A stretch of DNA of 6,050 nucleotides from an uncultured Cellvibrio sp. (GCA_946886255.1 CAMPIG010000301.1:1-6050); one strand, 5' to 3'. Positions 1-5,760 are shown, counted from the first letter of the stretch. Notes: generated by a model not told the origin, from the sequence alone. Numbers and translations: made by a program.

Positions 1-173
1 CTGTAACTTAACGCCAGCTTGAGCAGACCATTCATGTAATCAGTCTGCACATTGGATTTCATATTAATGGTGATGAATTTATCCTGGGCGCTTGCATTAA
101 ACGACAGGACACAGAGAAAAATACTCACGCATAGGCCAAAAACCAAATGCAGTGATCTGGTGGGAAAAATCAT
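1..173 (-). CDS. Secreted protein of unknown function, N-terminal part (runs off left edge)
   Basis: Fifty-seven codons are visible, read leftward from an ATG at 173-171; the rest lies outside the window. A good Shine-Dalgarno (AGGAAG, 185-180) sits six bases before the ATG. The N-terminus is a clear Sec signal peptide: a short start with one Arg, a hydrophobic core at about residues 9-25 (HLVFGLCVSIFLCVLSF), then ASA with likely cleavage after Ala29. The mature protein begins QDKFITINMKSNVQTDYM and continues NGLLKLALSY. A short beta strand followed by an amphipathic helix would fit the start of a periplasmic solute-binding (family 3-like) fold, but too little is visible to claim it. The gene is AT-rich upstream and stands apart from its neighbour at 348-752 on the same strand. 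Its function is unknown; I am fairly sure only that it encodes an exported protein. Confidence 0.65.
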   Translation of the reverse strand, partial: MIFPTRSLHLVFGLCVSIFLCVLSFNASAQDKFITINMKSNVQTDYMNGLLKLALSY

Positions 174-347
174 GCTGGTCTTCCTGTGGTTGATTCGGGT
201 GTCTGTGCCCCGTTATTCGATGATGCTTTATGACTCTTTGGTGCGATATTTTTTTTAATCTATTCCTTATTAAATTCCCATAACGTTCATTCACTGATGA
301 TGAATTTACTTTAGCACAGGATTCCAGACAGGTGCGGCATGCGGTGA
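174..347. other. AT-rich spacer upstream of the left-edge gene
   Basis: This spacer contains a run of eight T at 249-256 and an AT-rich block around 249-285. It should hold the promoter of the leftward gene at 1-173 and the 3' end of the transcript from 348-752. I found no convincing -35/-10 pair and no GC-rich hairpin with a T tract on either strand. The leftward open frame covering 97-372 has no signature and unlikely composition, and was not called. Confidence 0.4.
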
Positions 348-752
348 TTAAAGCGTCTGCTCTGAACTGCATTGCCAGATCATATTGATAAAGTCCTGCT
401 GTTCAGGATTTTCAATCACCGTGTGCTGCAAGGCTTCAATCTGACCCTGGTTCCAGGTTATATCGTGGCGAATAAAACGAAGGTTATCTTCACCGCGCTG
501 TTCGGCAAGGGTGATAAACACCGATTGTTCGGGCGTAATATCCAGGGCTTTAATGAGTTGGGATACAGCATCTTTTGCGGTCGATAACTGGTTGAAGCAA
601 GTAGCGGCAGCCGGGGCGCACAGGAATACATAGTCATACCCAAGCAGTTGGCTAACACTGATTTCAAAGGCGCTGAGGTCAATAGTCGATGGGTTTTTCG
701 GCGCTTGCTGGTAGGGCGGTAGGGCGGTTCTGGCGGGTGAACTTGGTGGCAT
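348..752 (-). CDS. Small hypothetical protein (134 aa)
   Basis: I do not recognise this protein. The frame is open up to an ATG at 845, but the ATG at 752 is the better start: it has AGGAG at 763-759 with a six-base spacer, while the upstream ATG has no Shine-Dalgarno. The product starts MPPSSPARTALPPYQQ, a Pro-rich and probably disordered stretch. A compact-looking domain follows from about residue 25, with alternating hydrophobic and charged segments (ISVSQLLGYDYVFLCA; SVFITLAEQRGEDNLRF) and two Cys near LCAPAAATC. There is no signal peptide or membrane helix, so it is probably cytoplasmic. The C-terminus is FINMIWQCSSEQTL. An 8-bp tandem duplication at 710-725 lies within the first 15 codons and sets the frame. 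It stands alone, divergent from the NUP gene. That the gene is real is supported by its ribosome binding site and sensible composition, not by homology. Confidence 0.6.
   Translation of the reverse strand: MPPSSPARTALPPYQQAPKNPSTIDLSAFEISVSQLLGYDYVFLCAPAAATCFNQLSTAKDAVSQLIKALDITPEQSVFITLAEQRGEDNLRFIRHDITWNQGQIEALQHTVIENPEQQDFINMIWQCSSEQTL
710..725. repeat. 8-bp tandem duplication inside the 5' end of the small hypothetical gene
   Basis: The unit GGTAGGGC occurs twice head to tail (710-717, 718-725), followed by GGTT. The unit length is not a multiple of three. With one copy, reading from the ATG at 752 would meet a TGA within about 22 codons, so the two-copy state is needed to join this start to the long downstream frame. 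Confidence 0.85.
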
Positions 753-763
753 CCTCGGCTCCT
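753..763 (-). promoter_or_regulatory. Ribosome binding site deciding the start of the hypothetical gene
   Basis: On the minus strand AGGAG (763-759) is followed by CCGAGG and then the ATG at 752. This is close to ideal spacing and favours that start over the ATG at 845. Confidence 0.7.
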
Positions 764-848
764 GTTGGTTTTTTTGATAGATCCCGAAGGGGAGACCAGG
801 CCTGCTGGCGTTGCTCGTTATTCTGATTGCTGGCGGGGCAGCCATGAA

Positions 849-878
849 AATCTAGCAGTCATACCGGCTAAACGCCAA
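849..878 (-). promoter_or_regulatory. Candidate promoter for the hypothetical gene
   Basis: Minus strand: TTGGCG (878-873), an 18-base spacer, then TAGATT (854-849). Each hexamer matches the sigma-70 consensus at four of six positions. Transcription would begin near 842, downstream of the ATG at 845, which again favours the ATG at 752. This is a weak match and only a candidate. Confidence 0.22.
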
Positions 879-992
879 CAATCCTTGGTTGTAGATACCG
901 ATAAAAATCACAAAATCGGACATAAGTCCCGTCTGGCTCGTAAAGTGCTCCGTCATTCGTTTGTCATCAGGTTTATTTTCTGTCCGGTTGGT

Positions 993-1002
993 CAAATATT
1001 TG
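993..1002. promoter_or_regulatory. Palindrome CAAATATTTG, possible operator
   Basis: A perfect 10-bp palindrome about 65 bases before the NUP start. The CAAA-N2-TTTG arrangement recalls the core of LacI/PurR-family operators, but the central CG of the E. coli PurR core is TA here and the outer bases do not match. An operator role is only a possibility; a chance AT-rich palindrome is quite likely. Confidence 0.2.
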
Positions 1003-1066
1003 CATAACTGCTTGGGTCCTGTAGCGACAGTGCAAATCTTTAAACCATCGAAAGCAGAGGTAGTGT

Positions 1067-2107
1067 GTGTTGAACTCGATCAGTAAATCCTTCTTGTTGG
1101 TGCTGGGCCTGGTGCTCAGTATCGGCGTGAATGCCGCCATTCCCGTAAAAGTGGTGGTGGTGAGTATGTTTGAAACGGGTGATGTGACCGGTGACCAGGC
1201 GGGTGAGTATCAGTTGTGGATTGAACGGCAAAAGCTGGACAAGGTATTTCCGTTTCCGTTGGGCGCTTACGATTTGCACATGAATGAGGCAGGTGTGCTC
1301 GCAATGTGTACCGGCGGCGGTGTGACGAATGCCACGGCGTCGGTGATGGCCTTGGGTATGGACCCGCGTTTTGATCTTTCCAACGCTTATTGGGTAATTG
1401 CCGGCATCGGTGGTGGTGATCCGTTGGATGTATCGCTCGGCACGGGTGTGTGGGCGAAGCATGTGGTAGATGGTGATTTACTTTACGAGATTGATGGCCG
1501 TGAAATTCCGAAGGAGTGGGAATATGGTTTGATTCCGTTGGGTGCGAAAGAGCCGAATCAGGAATCCACCGGTTGGACGGTTGATACCATCGTGTACAAC
1601 CTGAATCCGCAATTGGTGGATTGGGCGTATCAGCTTACGAAAGATCACCCCGTTACCGATACGCCGGCGATGAAAAGTTTTCGTGTGCAGTACAAAGGGT
1701 TTGAGCAGGCACAGCGGCCACCGTTTGTCACTGTCGGCGATACGATTGGTTCGAGTACGTATTGGCATGGTGAGTTGCTGAATAGCTGGGCTAATGACTG
1801 GATGCATTTGCACGCGGGTAAAGATAGCAATTTTATGACGACGAATATGGAAGACAATGGTTCGTTGACTGCCTTGCATCGTTTGGCTAAAAGCGGGTTG
1901 GTGGATACGCAGCGCGTGGTGGTGTTGCGTACGGTGAGTAATTACAGTTTTCCACCGCCGGGTAAGACGGCTGCATGGAGTACGACGGCGCCTTATCCGG
2001 ATAAGGGGATGCCGGCTATTGAGGCGGCTTATGGGTTAGGGAATCGTGTGGTGCAGGCGTTGTTGGGTGATTGGGATAAGTACAAAACGACGATTCCGGG
2101 TAAATAA
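1067..2107 (+). CDS. Exported NUP-family protein ('purine nucleoside permease', probably nucleoside phosphorylase-like)
   Basis: The start is a GTG with AGAGG (1056-1060) six bases upstream; a TTG one codon later is the only near alternative. The 346-aa product opens with a signal peptide (core about residues 9-22, cleavage after Ala23 in VNA-A). The rest matches the NUP family, known from the Candida purine nucleoside permease and many proteobacterial annotations. Motifs are TGGGVTNAT (82-90), IAGIGGGDP (111-119), VGDTIGSSTYWHGE (223-236), NMEDN (260-264) and LRTVSNYS (287-294). No membrane helix follows the signal peptide, so a channel or carrier role is hard to support. The Gly-rich segments, the MED motif and the RTVSN motif resemble, in order and spacing, the nucleoside phosphorylase superfamily (compare MExxA and RxxSD). 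I infer a periplasmic nucleoside-binding or nucleoside-cleaving protein. The next gene is an exported nucleoside hydrolase, which supports a role in purine nucleoside use. The family is certain; the activity is not. Confidence 0.92.
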   Translation: MLNSISKSFLLVLGLVLSIGVNAAIPVKVVVVSMFETGDVTGDQAGEYQLWIERQKLDKVFPFPLGAYDLHMNEAGVLAMCTGGGVTNATASVMALGMDPRFDLSNAYWVIAGIGGGDPLDVSLGTGVWAKHVVDGDLLYEIDGREIPKEWEYGLIPLGAKEPNQESTGWTVDTIVYNLNPQLVDWAYQLTKDHPVTDTPAMKSFRVQYKGFEQAQRPPFVTVGDTIGSSTYWHGELLNSWANDWMHLHAGKDSNFMTTNMEDNGSLTALHRLAKSGLVDTQRVVVLRTVSNYSFPPPGKTAAWSTTAPYPDKGMPAIEAAYGLGNRVVQALLGDWDKYKTTIPGK

Positions 2108-2132
2108 ATATTGAAGTGGTGCTTCGTAGTTC

Positions 2133-2240
2133 GTTTGTCGTTAGACCATTGGGTTTCGAAAGCGCATAAACACTTCCCTGTGGCTCCCTCAATTCATCCC
2201 TGAATTGAGGGTTTCGAAACCCAATGGTCTAACGACAAAC
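2133..2240. repeat. Perfect 29-bp inverted repeat with nested hairpin
   Basis: The left arm (2133-2161) and right arm (2212-2240) are perfect reverse complements over 29 bp, each containing GGTTTCGAAA or its complement. The 50 bases between them hold a second hairpin (2186-2211) directly abutting the right arm, plus about 24 unpaired bases. As RNA or single-stranded DNA this forms a long stem with an inner stem stacked on it. It could be a REP-like or miniature mobile element, or a structured 3' end for the upstream transcript. There is no obvious target-site duplication and no transposase. Confidence 0.9.
2186..2211. repeat. Nested 11-bp hairpin inside the large inverted repeat
   Basis: CCCTCAATTCA (2186-2196) pairs with TGAATTGAGGG (2201-2211) around a TCCC loop. 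It ends exactly where the right arm of the outer repeat begins. There is no T tract, so it is not an intrinsic terminator by itself. Short perfect stems of this kind are common units of gammaproteobacterial intergenic repeats. Confidence 0.85.
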
Positions 2241-2272
2241 TTGAGCTGTGTCAGCATCAAGTTTGTTTTCTT
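2236..2272 (+). terminator. Intrinsic terminator-like hairpin after the NUP gene
   Basis: CAAACTTGA (2236-2244) pairs with TCAAGTTTG (2257-2265); inside it GCTG (2245-2248) pairs with CAGC (2252-2255) around a TGT loop, with A2256 bulged. This makes a 13-bp stem with a triloop, followed by TTTTCTT (2266-2272). The T tract lies only on the rightward side, so it would stop transcripts coming from the NUP gene. Its first five bases (2236-2240) are also the end of the right arm of the large inverted repeat, so the two folds compete. Confidence 0.6.
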
Positions 2273-2279
2273 ATATAGT
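2272..2279 (+). promoter_or_regulatory. Possible -10 element for the nucleoside hydrolase gene
   Basis: TATATAGT lies 17-24 bases before the ATG at 2297 and contains TATAGT (five of six to consensus). The -35 at suitable spacing (TCAGCA, 2251-2256) is poor and the resulting leader would be only about 10 nt. It is listed because, if the preceding terminator works, the gene needs its own promoter near here. Confidence 0.2.
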
Positions 2280-2296
2280 TATTTTCGAGTAAAACC

Positions 2297-3385
2297 ATGA
2301 AGCATTGTGTAATAACGTTTTGTTTGCTTTTGCTAACCGGATTTTCTTTTCTATCGCAAGCCAAACCCATCATCTTTGACAACGACATGGCCATTGATGA
2401 CTGGGCGGCGTTGTTATATTTACTGCATCATCCTGAGGCGGATGTGATTGCGATTACCATTTCTGCGAGCGGTGAAACCCGGTGCAAGCCGGGTATTGCT
2501 AATACGCTTTCGTTGTTGGATCTTCCGGGGGATGTTGCTCAGGGTATTCCTGTTGCCTGCGGTGATGATTGGCCGTTGGATGGTTATTTTGTTTTCCCCG
2601 AGGCCTGGCGAGTTGATTCGGATACGCTTTCGGGTGTGCCGGTGAACAAAAGTCAGCGAGCAATGATCAAGGCACATGCGGTTGAGGTGATTCATAATGC
2701 GCTGCAGGATTCTGCAATGCCGGTTACCTTGGTTGCGACGGGGCCGTTGACGAATATTGCTCAGTGGCTGGAGCGTTATCCAGCGGATAAAGCGCGGGTG
2801 GAGCAGCTCGTGATTATGGGCGGTAATGTTGATGTGCCGGGCAATATTATTGTGCCGAATTTTACCGATGGCCACCCGAACAAAACGGCAGAGTGGAATA
2901 TCTTTGTTGATCCGCTCGCGGCGGACAAGGTAATGCAATCCGGATTACCCATTGTTCTGGTGGGATTGGATGTGACTAACTCGGTGCGCGTTACGAATAA
3001 GGTCGCCAAGGATTTTAAACACGCTGTTAAAACAACATCGGCAAAATTCTGGGATCAGGTGTTGGATAAAAATGATTGGTTTATTGCTTCTGGCGAATAT
3101 TATTTTTGGGACACGCTCGCTGTGTTGATCGCGGTGGACAGCAGCTTGTGTGAAGGGGATATGCAATCATTGAAGGTGGCTTACCAGGCAACTAATAAAC
3201 CCTGGGAACAAACCACCGATATGCGGATGTCGGATAAGCGGTGGGATGGCAAACAGCGTGTTCATCTTGATGCAAAGACAGCCGGAACCCTGATCAAGGA
3301 TGCGCGCTATCCAGTTGTTAAAGTATGCCGTAAAACACAGCCGGAAAAAATATTCACTGAATTTCGTCAGGTGATCAATCAGTAA
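2297..3385 (+). CDS. Exported purine-type (IAG-like) nucleoside hydrolase
   Basis: Hydrolyses the N-glycosidic bond of ribonucleosides to base plus ribose; 362 aa including a Sec signal peptide (core about residues 5-18, cleavage after Ala22), so the mature enzyme begins at the first catalytic strand. Family motifs: DND (28-30) with DD at 34-35, forming the Ca2+/ribose-binding Asp cluster; ATGPLTN (147-153); IMGGNVDV (173-180); AEWNIFVDP (198-206) with ribose-binding Glu199 and Asn201; and YYFWDTLAVL (268-277) with Ca2+ ligand Asp272. The residue before Asp272 is Trp271, not the His of CU/RihA-type enzymes, and FPEAWR (100-105) supplies Trp104. In the Trypanosoma vivax IAG enzyme these two positions are the Trp pair that stacks on the purine. 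Purine specificity is thus inferred. The Shine-Dalgarno is weak (GAG, 2287-2289). It follows the NUP gene and converges with egtD after 7 nt. Confidence 0.95.
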   Translation: MKHCVITFCLLLLTGFSFLSQAKPIIFDNDMAIDDWAALLYLLHHPEADVIAITISASGETRCKPGIANTLSLLDLPGDVAQGIPVACGDDWPLDGYFVFPEAWRVDSDTLSGVPVNKSQRAMIKAHAVEVIHNALQDSAMPVTLVATGPLTNIAQWLERYPADKARVEQLVIMGGNVDVPGNIIVPNFTDGHPNKTAEWNIFVDPLAADKVMQSGLPIVLVGLDVTNSVRVTNKVAKDFKHAVKTTSAKFWDQVLDKNDWFIASGEYYFWDTLAVLIAVDSSLCEGDMQSLKVAYQATNKPWEQTTDMRMSDKRWDGKQRVHLDAKTAGTLIKDARYPVVKVCRKTQPEKIFTEFRQVINQ

Positions 3386-3392
3386 AAGCGGA

Positions 3393-4373
3393 TTACACGC
3401 GTGTTAAGTAGTGGATGCTGAATAGCTCCTCGTGATCGGTCCAGGCTTTGATGTGATCGAAGCCACAGGCAATACCCAGCCTGGCGATATCTTCAATGGT
3501 GTACTTATAGGAGTTTTCAGTGTGAATGGTTTCTCCGCGCTTGAAATGGAACCGCTGGTCAGCGATGTGCACCGTCTGGTTTGCCAGACTGACCAAATGC
3601 ATTTCAATTCTCGATTGCGCCAAATTAAAAAAGGCGTAATGCTCGAACTGATGACGGTCAAAGTCAGCGCCCAGTTCGTTGTTGATACGGCGCAAGAGAT
3701 TTAAATTGAAGTCTGCCGTTACGCCGTCTTTATCGTTATAGGCCTCGTGTAAACGACGGGGTGATTTTAGTAAATCAACACCGAGCAGCAGCCCATCGCC
3801 GGGCTTTAACAATGCATTAATACGGTCCAGAAATTCGGTTGCTTCTTCCCGGCTGAAATTACTGATGGTAGAGCCGGGGAAGAACACCACACGTCGGTTG
3901 ATTCGATCAGATGCTACGACATCCGGCAAACGGATGTGAGCCATATAATCACCCACCACCGGATGAATAATCATGTGCGGAAATTCCCGTTTCAACTGGC
4001 TGGTGGAGCGCAATAGAATTTCCGCTGAAATATCAATCGGTGTGTACGACTTGGGACTGTCCAGAGCCGTTAAGAGGTGGCGAATCTTACGGCCTTCGCC
4101 GCTGCCATACTCAATAATGTTAGCGTGCCGACCGATCCGGCGGGCAACATCCGGCAGGATCTCATCCAACAACGTCAGTTCGGTGGCGGTGATGTAATAC
4201 GCTTGGGTTTTGCAGATCTCGGTAAACAAAATGGAGCCACGTTCATCGTAAAAATACTTGCACGGCAAGGTTTTAGGCGATTGGCTCAGGCCGTGGATCA
4301 CATCTTGCAAAAATTGCGTGTCCCGATAGTAGGCTGCGCCTTCCGATATTTTTTTAGTATTAATCGAGTTCAT
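3393..4373 (-). CDS. egtD: L-histidine N-alpha-methyltransferase EgtD (ergothioneine biosynthesis)
   Basis: Transfers three methyl groups from S-adenosylmethionine to histidine, giving hercynine, the first step to ergothioneine; cytoplasmic. The 326-aa length is normal. Family features in order: KYFYDERGS (39-47); EYGSGEGRK (88-96), the SAM-binding loop; PIDIS (112-116) and GDY (141-143), SAM contacts; FFPGSTISNF (164-173) with histidine-binding Asn172; AYNDKDGVTADFN (211-223) with Tyr212; IEMHL (256-260); and HTENSYKY (284-291) with Glu286 and Ser288, which hold the histidine side chain in the mycobacterial structure. The usual YYPTRTE segment reads YYITATE (59-65), an unusual variant. The start has GAGG (4384-4381) seven bases upstream and lies inside the end of egtB, overlapping it by 14 nt, so translation is probably coupled. 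Very confident of the assignment. Confidence 0.96.
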   Translation of the reverse strand: MNSINTKKISEGAAYYRDTQFLQDVIHGLSQSPKTLPCKYFYDERGSILFTEICKTQAYYITATELTLLDEILPDVARRIGRHANIIEYGSGEGRKIRHLLTALDSPKSYTPIDISAEILLRSTSQLKREFPHMIIHPVVGDYMAHIRLPDVVASDRINRRVVFFPGSTISNFSREEATEFLDRINALLKPGDGLLLGVDLLKSPRRLHEAYNDKDGVTADFNLNLLRRINNELGADFDRHQFEHYAFFNLAQSRIEMHLVSLANQTVHIADQRFHFKRGETIHTENSYKYTIEDIARLGIACGFDHIKAWTDHEELFSIHYLTRV

Positions 4374-5601
4374 CAGCGAGCCTCACTCCGGAAAATTGCC
4401 AACGGGCGTCAACAGGAAAGAAATTACGATAACTGGCTCTGATATGGCCTGGCGGTGTCGCGCAGGAGCCACCGCGCAACACCCATTGATTCACCATAAA
4501 TTTGCCGTTGTATTCACCGACCGCTCCGGGGGCAGGGCGATAACCGGGATAGGGCAGATAAGCGCTCTGGGTCCATTCCCAGACATCACCAAACATTTGC
4601 AATAAACCGGGCTGCTTGTCTGCCGGTTGTGGATGGAGTCGTGACAGGTCTAAAAAATGGCTGTTGTTATTGGCAATGGTTGATGCAACTTCCCATTCAA
4701 ATTCGGTAGGTAAGCGTTTGCCGGACCAGGCAGCGAAGGCATTGGCTTCAAAATAATTAATGTGGCATACCGGTTCATTCAGGCGTAACGGTTGTAAACC
4801 TGCGAGCGTGTATACATGCCATTCATCATCCAGATCTCGCCAATATAAGGGCGCAGTTGCGCGCGCTTCGTTTACCCACGCCCAACCTTCCGATAACCAC
4901 AGCGTCGTTTGCTGATAACTTTTGTCCTCAATAAACGTCAGGAATTCACCGTTGGTAACCGGTCGATTCGCCAAACGGAAACCTGTCACATGAGTAAGGT
5001 GACGAGGCGTTTCGTTGTCGAAGCAAAAGCCTTTATCACAGCCGATACGGTAGTCGCCGGCGGGGAAATCTTGCCATTGCATACCGACCGCATCAGTTGG
5101 CGTGTCTGTAGGTGATGTTACGAGGGCAGGAAACTGTGGTTGATGCGAGAGAGCATGTTTGATATCGGTGACAATGAGTTCCTGATGTTGTTGTTCGTGA
5201 TGAATACCCAGCTCAACCAGTTGCAATTCTGCAGAGGACAAATCACTCCAGATATGTTGGATTTTTTCTTCAACAGCGAACCGGTATTGCCAGACCTCAT
5301 TCAGACTTGGTCGTGAGATTAATCCGCGTTGCGCACGACGAAATTGTGGGCCGACGCCGTTGTAGTACGAATTAAATAAATACGCAAACTCATTGGGAAA
5401 AGCTGGGCTAGCCTGGCGGGGTTTAAGAATGAACGTATCGAAAAACCACGACGTGTGGGCCAAATGCCATTTTGTCGGGCTAGCATCTGGCATGGATTGC
5501 AGCATATGATCATCTGCCGTCAACAGGTTCGACAGATGCTCACTGAGTTGTCGCGTGCGTAAAAAATTCTCGCGCAGGTGTTTTACATCCATTTCCATCA
5601 T
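4360..5601 (-). CDS. egtB: Hercynine oxygenase / sulfoxide synthase EgtB (ergothioneine biosynthesis)
   Basis: Non-haem iron enzyme that joins a thiol substrate to the imidazole of hercynine using O2, making the sulfoxide precursor of ergothioneine. The 413-aa protein has an N-terminal DinB-like helical domain (about 8-150) and a C-terminal formylglycine-generating-enzyme-like domain (about 172-410). Iron ligands are predicted as His49 (WHLAHT), His135 and His139 (HEQQHQE). The second domain has RPVTNGEF (213-220), the substrate-pocket WSGKRLPTEFEWE (292-304), GDVWEWT (338-344), LRGGSC (375-380) and SGVRLA (404-409). The segment FNSYYNGVG (76-84) has adjacent Tyr79/Tyr80, as in the type II enzyme of Chloracidobacterium, which can use cysteine directly; this is inferred. 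The start ATG has AGGAAG (5611-5606) just upstream; the second codon is also ATG and could serve. First gene of an egtB-egtD operon. Confidence 0.96.
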   Translation of the reverse strand: MMEMDVKHLRENFLRTRQLSEHLSNLLTADDHMLQSMPDASPTKWHLAHTSWFFDTFILKPRQASPAFPNEFAYLFNSYYNGVGPQFRRAQRGLISRPSLNEVWQYRFAVEEKIQHIWSDLSSAELQLVELGIHHEQQHQELIVTDIKHALSHQPQFPALVTSPTDTPTDAVGMQWQDFPAGDYRIGCDKGFCFDNETPRHLTHVTGFRLANRPVTNGEFLTFIEDKSYQQTTLWLSEGWAWVNEARATAPLYWRDLDDEWHVYTLAGLQPLRLNEPVCHINYFEANAFAAWSGKRLPTEFEWEVASTIANNNSHFLDLSRLHPQPADKQPGLLQMFGDVWEWTQSAYLPYPGYRPAPGAVGEYNGKFMVNQWVLRGGSCATPPGHIRASYRNFFPVDARWQFSGVRLADELD

Positions 5602-5622
5602 TACGCTTCCTGAGTTTTCAGG

Positions 5623-5727
5623 CGCAGGGGACGTAATGTCATCAATTAAAAATAAACATTCGAAGTGACGTTTGCGTCCAATCAGCCATAGCCATTTTCT
5701 TTACTTTACGGTTGGACGCAGGGGACG
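5623..5727. repeat. Direct repeat CGCAGGGGACG with an associated inverted repeat
   Basis: Identical 11-mers lie at 5623-5633 and 5717-5727, extending to 13 bases with one mismatch. The second copy runs into TTGGACGCA (5712-5720), whose reverse complement is at 5673-5681. The right half therefore takes part in both a direct and an inverted relationship, as in REP-like composite elements. Confidence 0.75.
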
Positions 5728-5732
5728 GCTGT

Positions 5733-5760
5733 GCGAATCCCAACATAAGCGGGGATTCGC
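5733..5760 (-). repeat. 9-bp hairpin downstream of the amidohydrolase gene
   Basis: GCGAATCCC (5733-5741) is the reverse complement of GGGATTCGC (5752-5760), with a 10-base loop. It lies 8 bases past the stop codon of the leftward amidohydrolase gene, where a terminator would be expected. No T tract follows on the minus strand (ACAGCCG comes next), so a Rho-independent role is doubtful and a REP-like unit is as likely. Confidence 0.6.

Larger units (their letters stand above)
753..1066. other. Divergent intergenic region between the hypothetical gene and the NUP gene
   Basis: About 314 nt lie between the two start codons. It must carry the outward promoters of both genes. Visible items are the leftward promoter candidate at 849-878, a small inverted repeat CCGAT/ATCGG at 898-902 and 915-919, the perfect palindrome CAAATATTTG at 993-1002, and the Shine-Dalgarno of the NUP gene at 1056-1060. 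No convincing rightward -35/-10 pair was found. The rightward frame at 765-1007 has no signature and overlaps the leader of the leftward gene, so it was not called. Confidence 0.5.

Noticed and set aside
97..372. Leftward 91-codon open frame
   Set aside because: It overlaps the leftward secreted-protein gene and the end of the hypothetical gene, has an odd His/Arg/Asn-rich composition and no recognisable motif. The signal peptide in another frame at 1-173 is far more convincing.
348..845. Longer 165-codon version of the hypothetical gene starting at 845
   Set aside because: No Shine-Dalgarno before that ATG, and the extra 31 residues show no signal peptide or motif; the ATG at 752 has AGGAG at good spacing.
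765..1007. Rightward 80-codon open frame
   Set aside because: It lies across the divergent promoter region, with no ribosome binding site or motif that I can see; probably chance.
2140..2233. Integron attC-like core motifs: GTTAGAC (2140-2146) and GTCTAAC (2227-2233) in the repeat arms
   Set aside because: They fit GTTRRRY and RYYYAAC, but in the order opposite to an attC site, where RYYYAAC comes first. The arms are also perfect, without the extrahelical bases of attC, and no integrase or cassette array is seen.
4077..4442. Rightward 121-codon open frame antisense to egtD/egtB
   Set aside because: A shadow of the strongly supported egt genes on the opposite strand.
5668..5677. ACGTTTGCGT, matching half of the E. 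coli PurR box, upstream of egtB
   Set aside because: The other half of the 16-bp palindrome is absent, and the sequence overlaps the repeat TGCGTCCAA. Tempting given the purine theme, but not supported.
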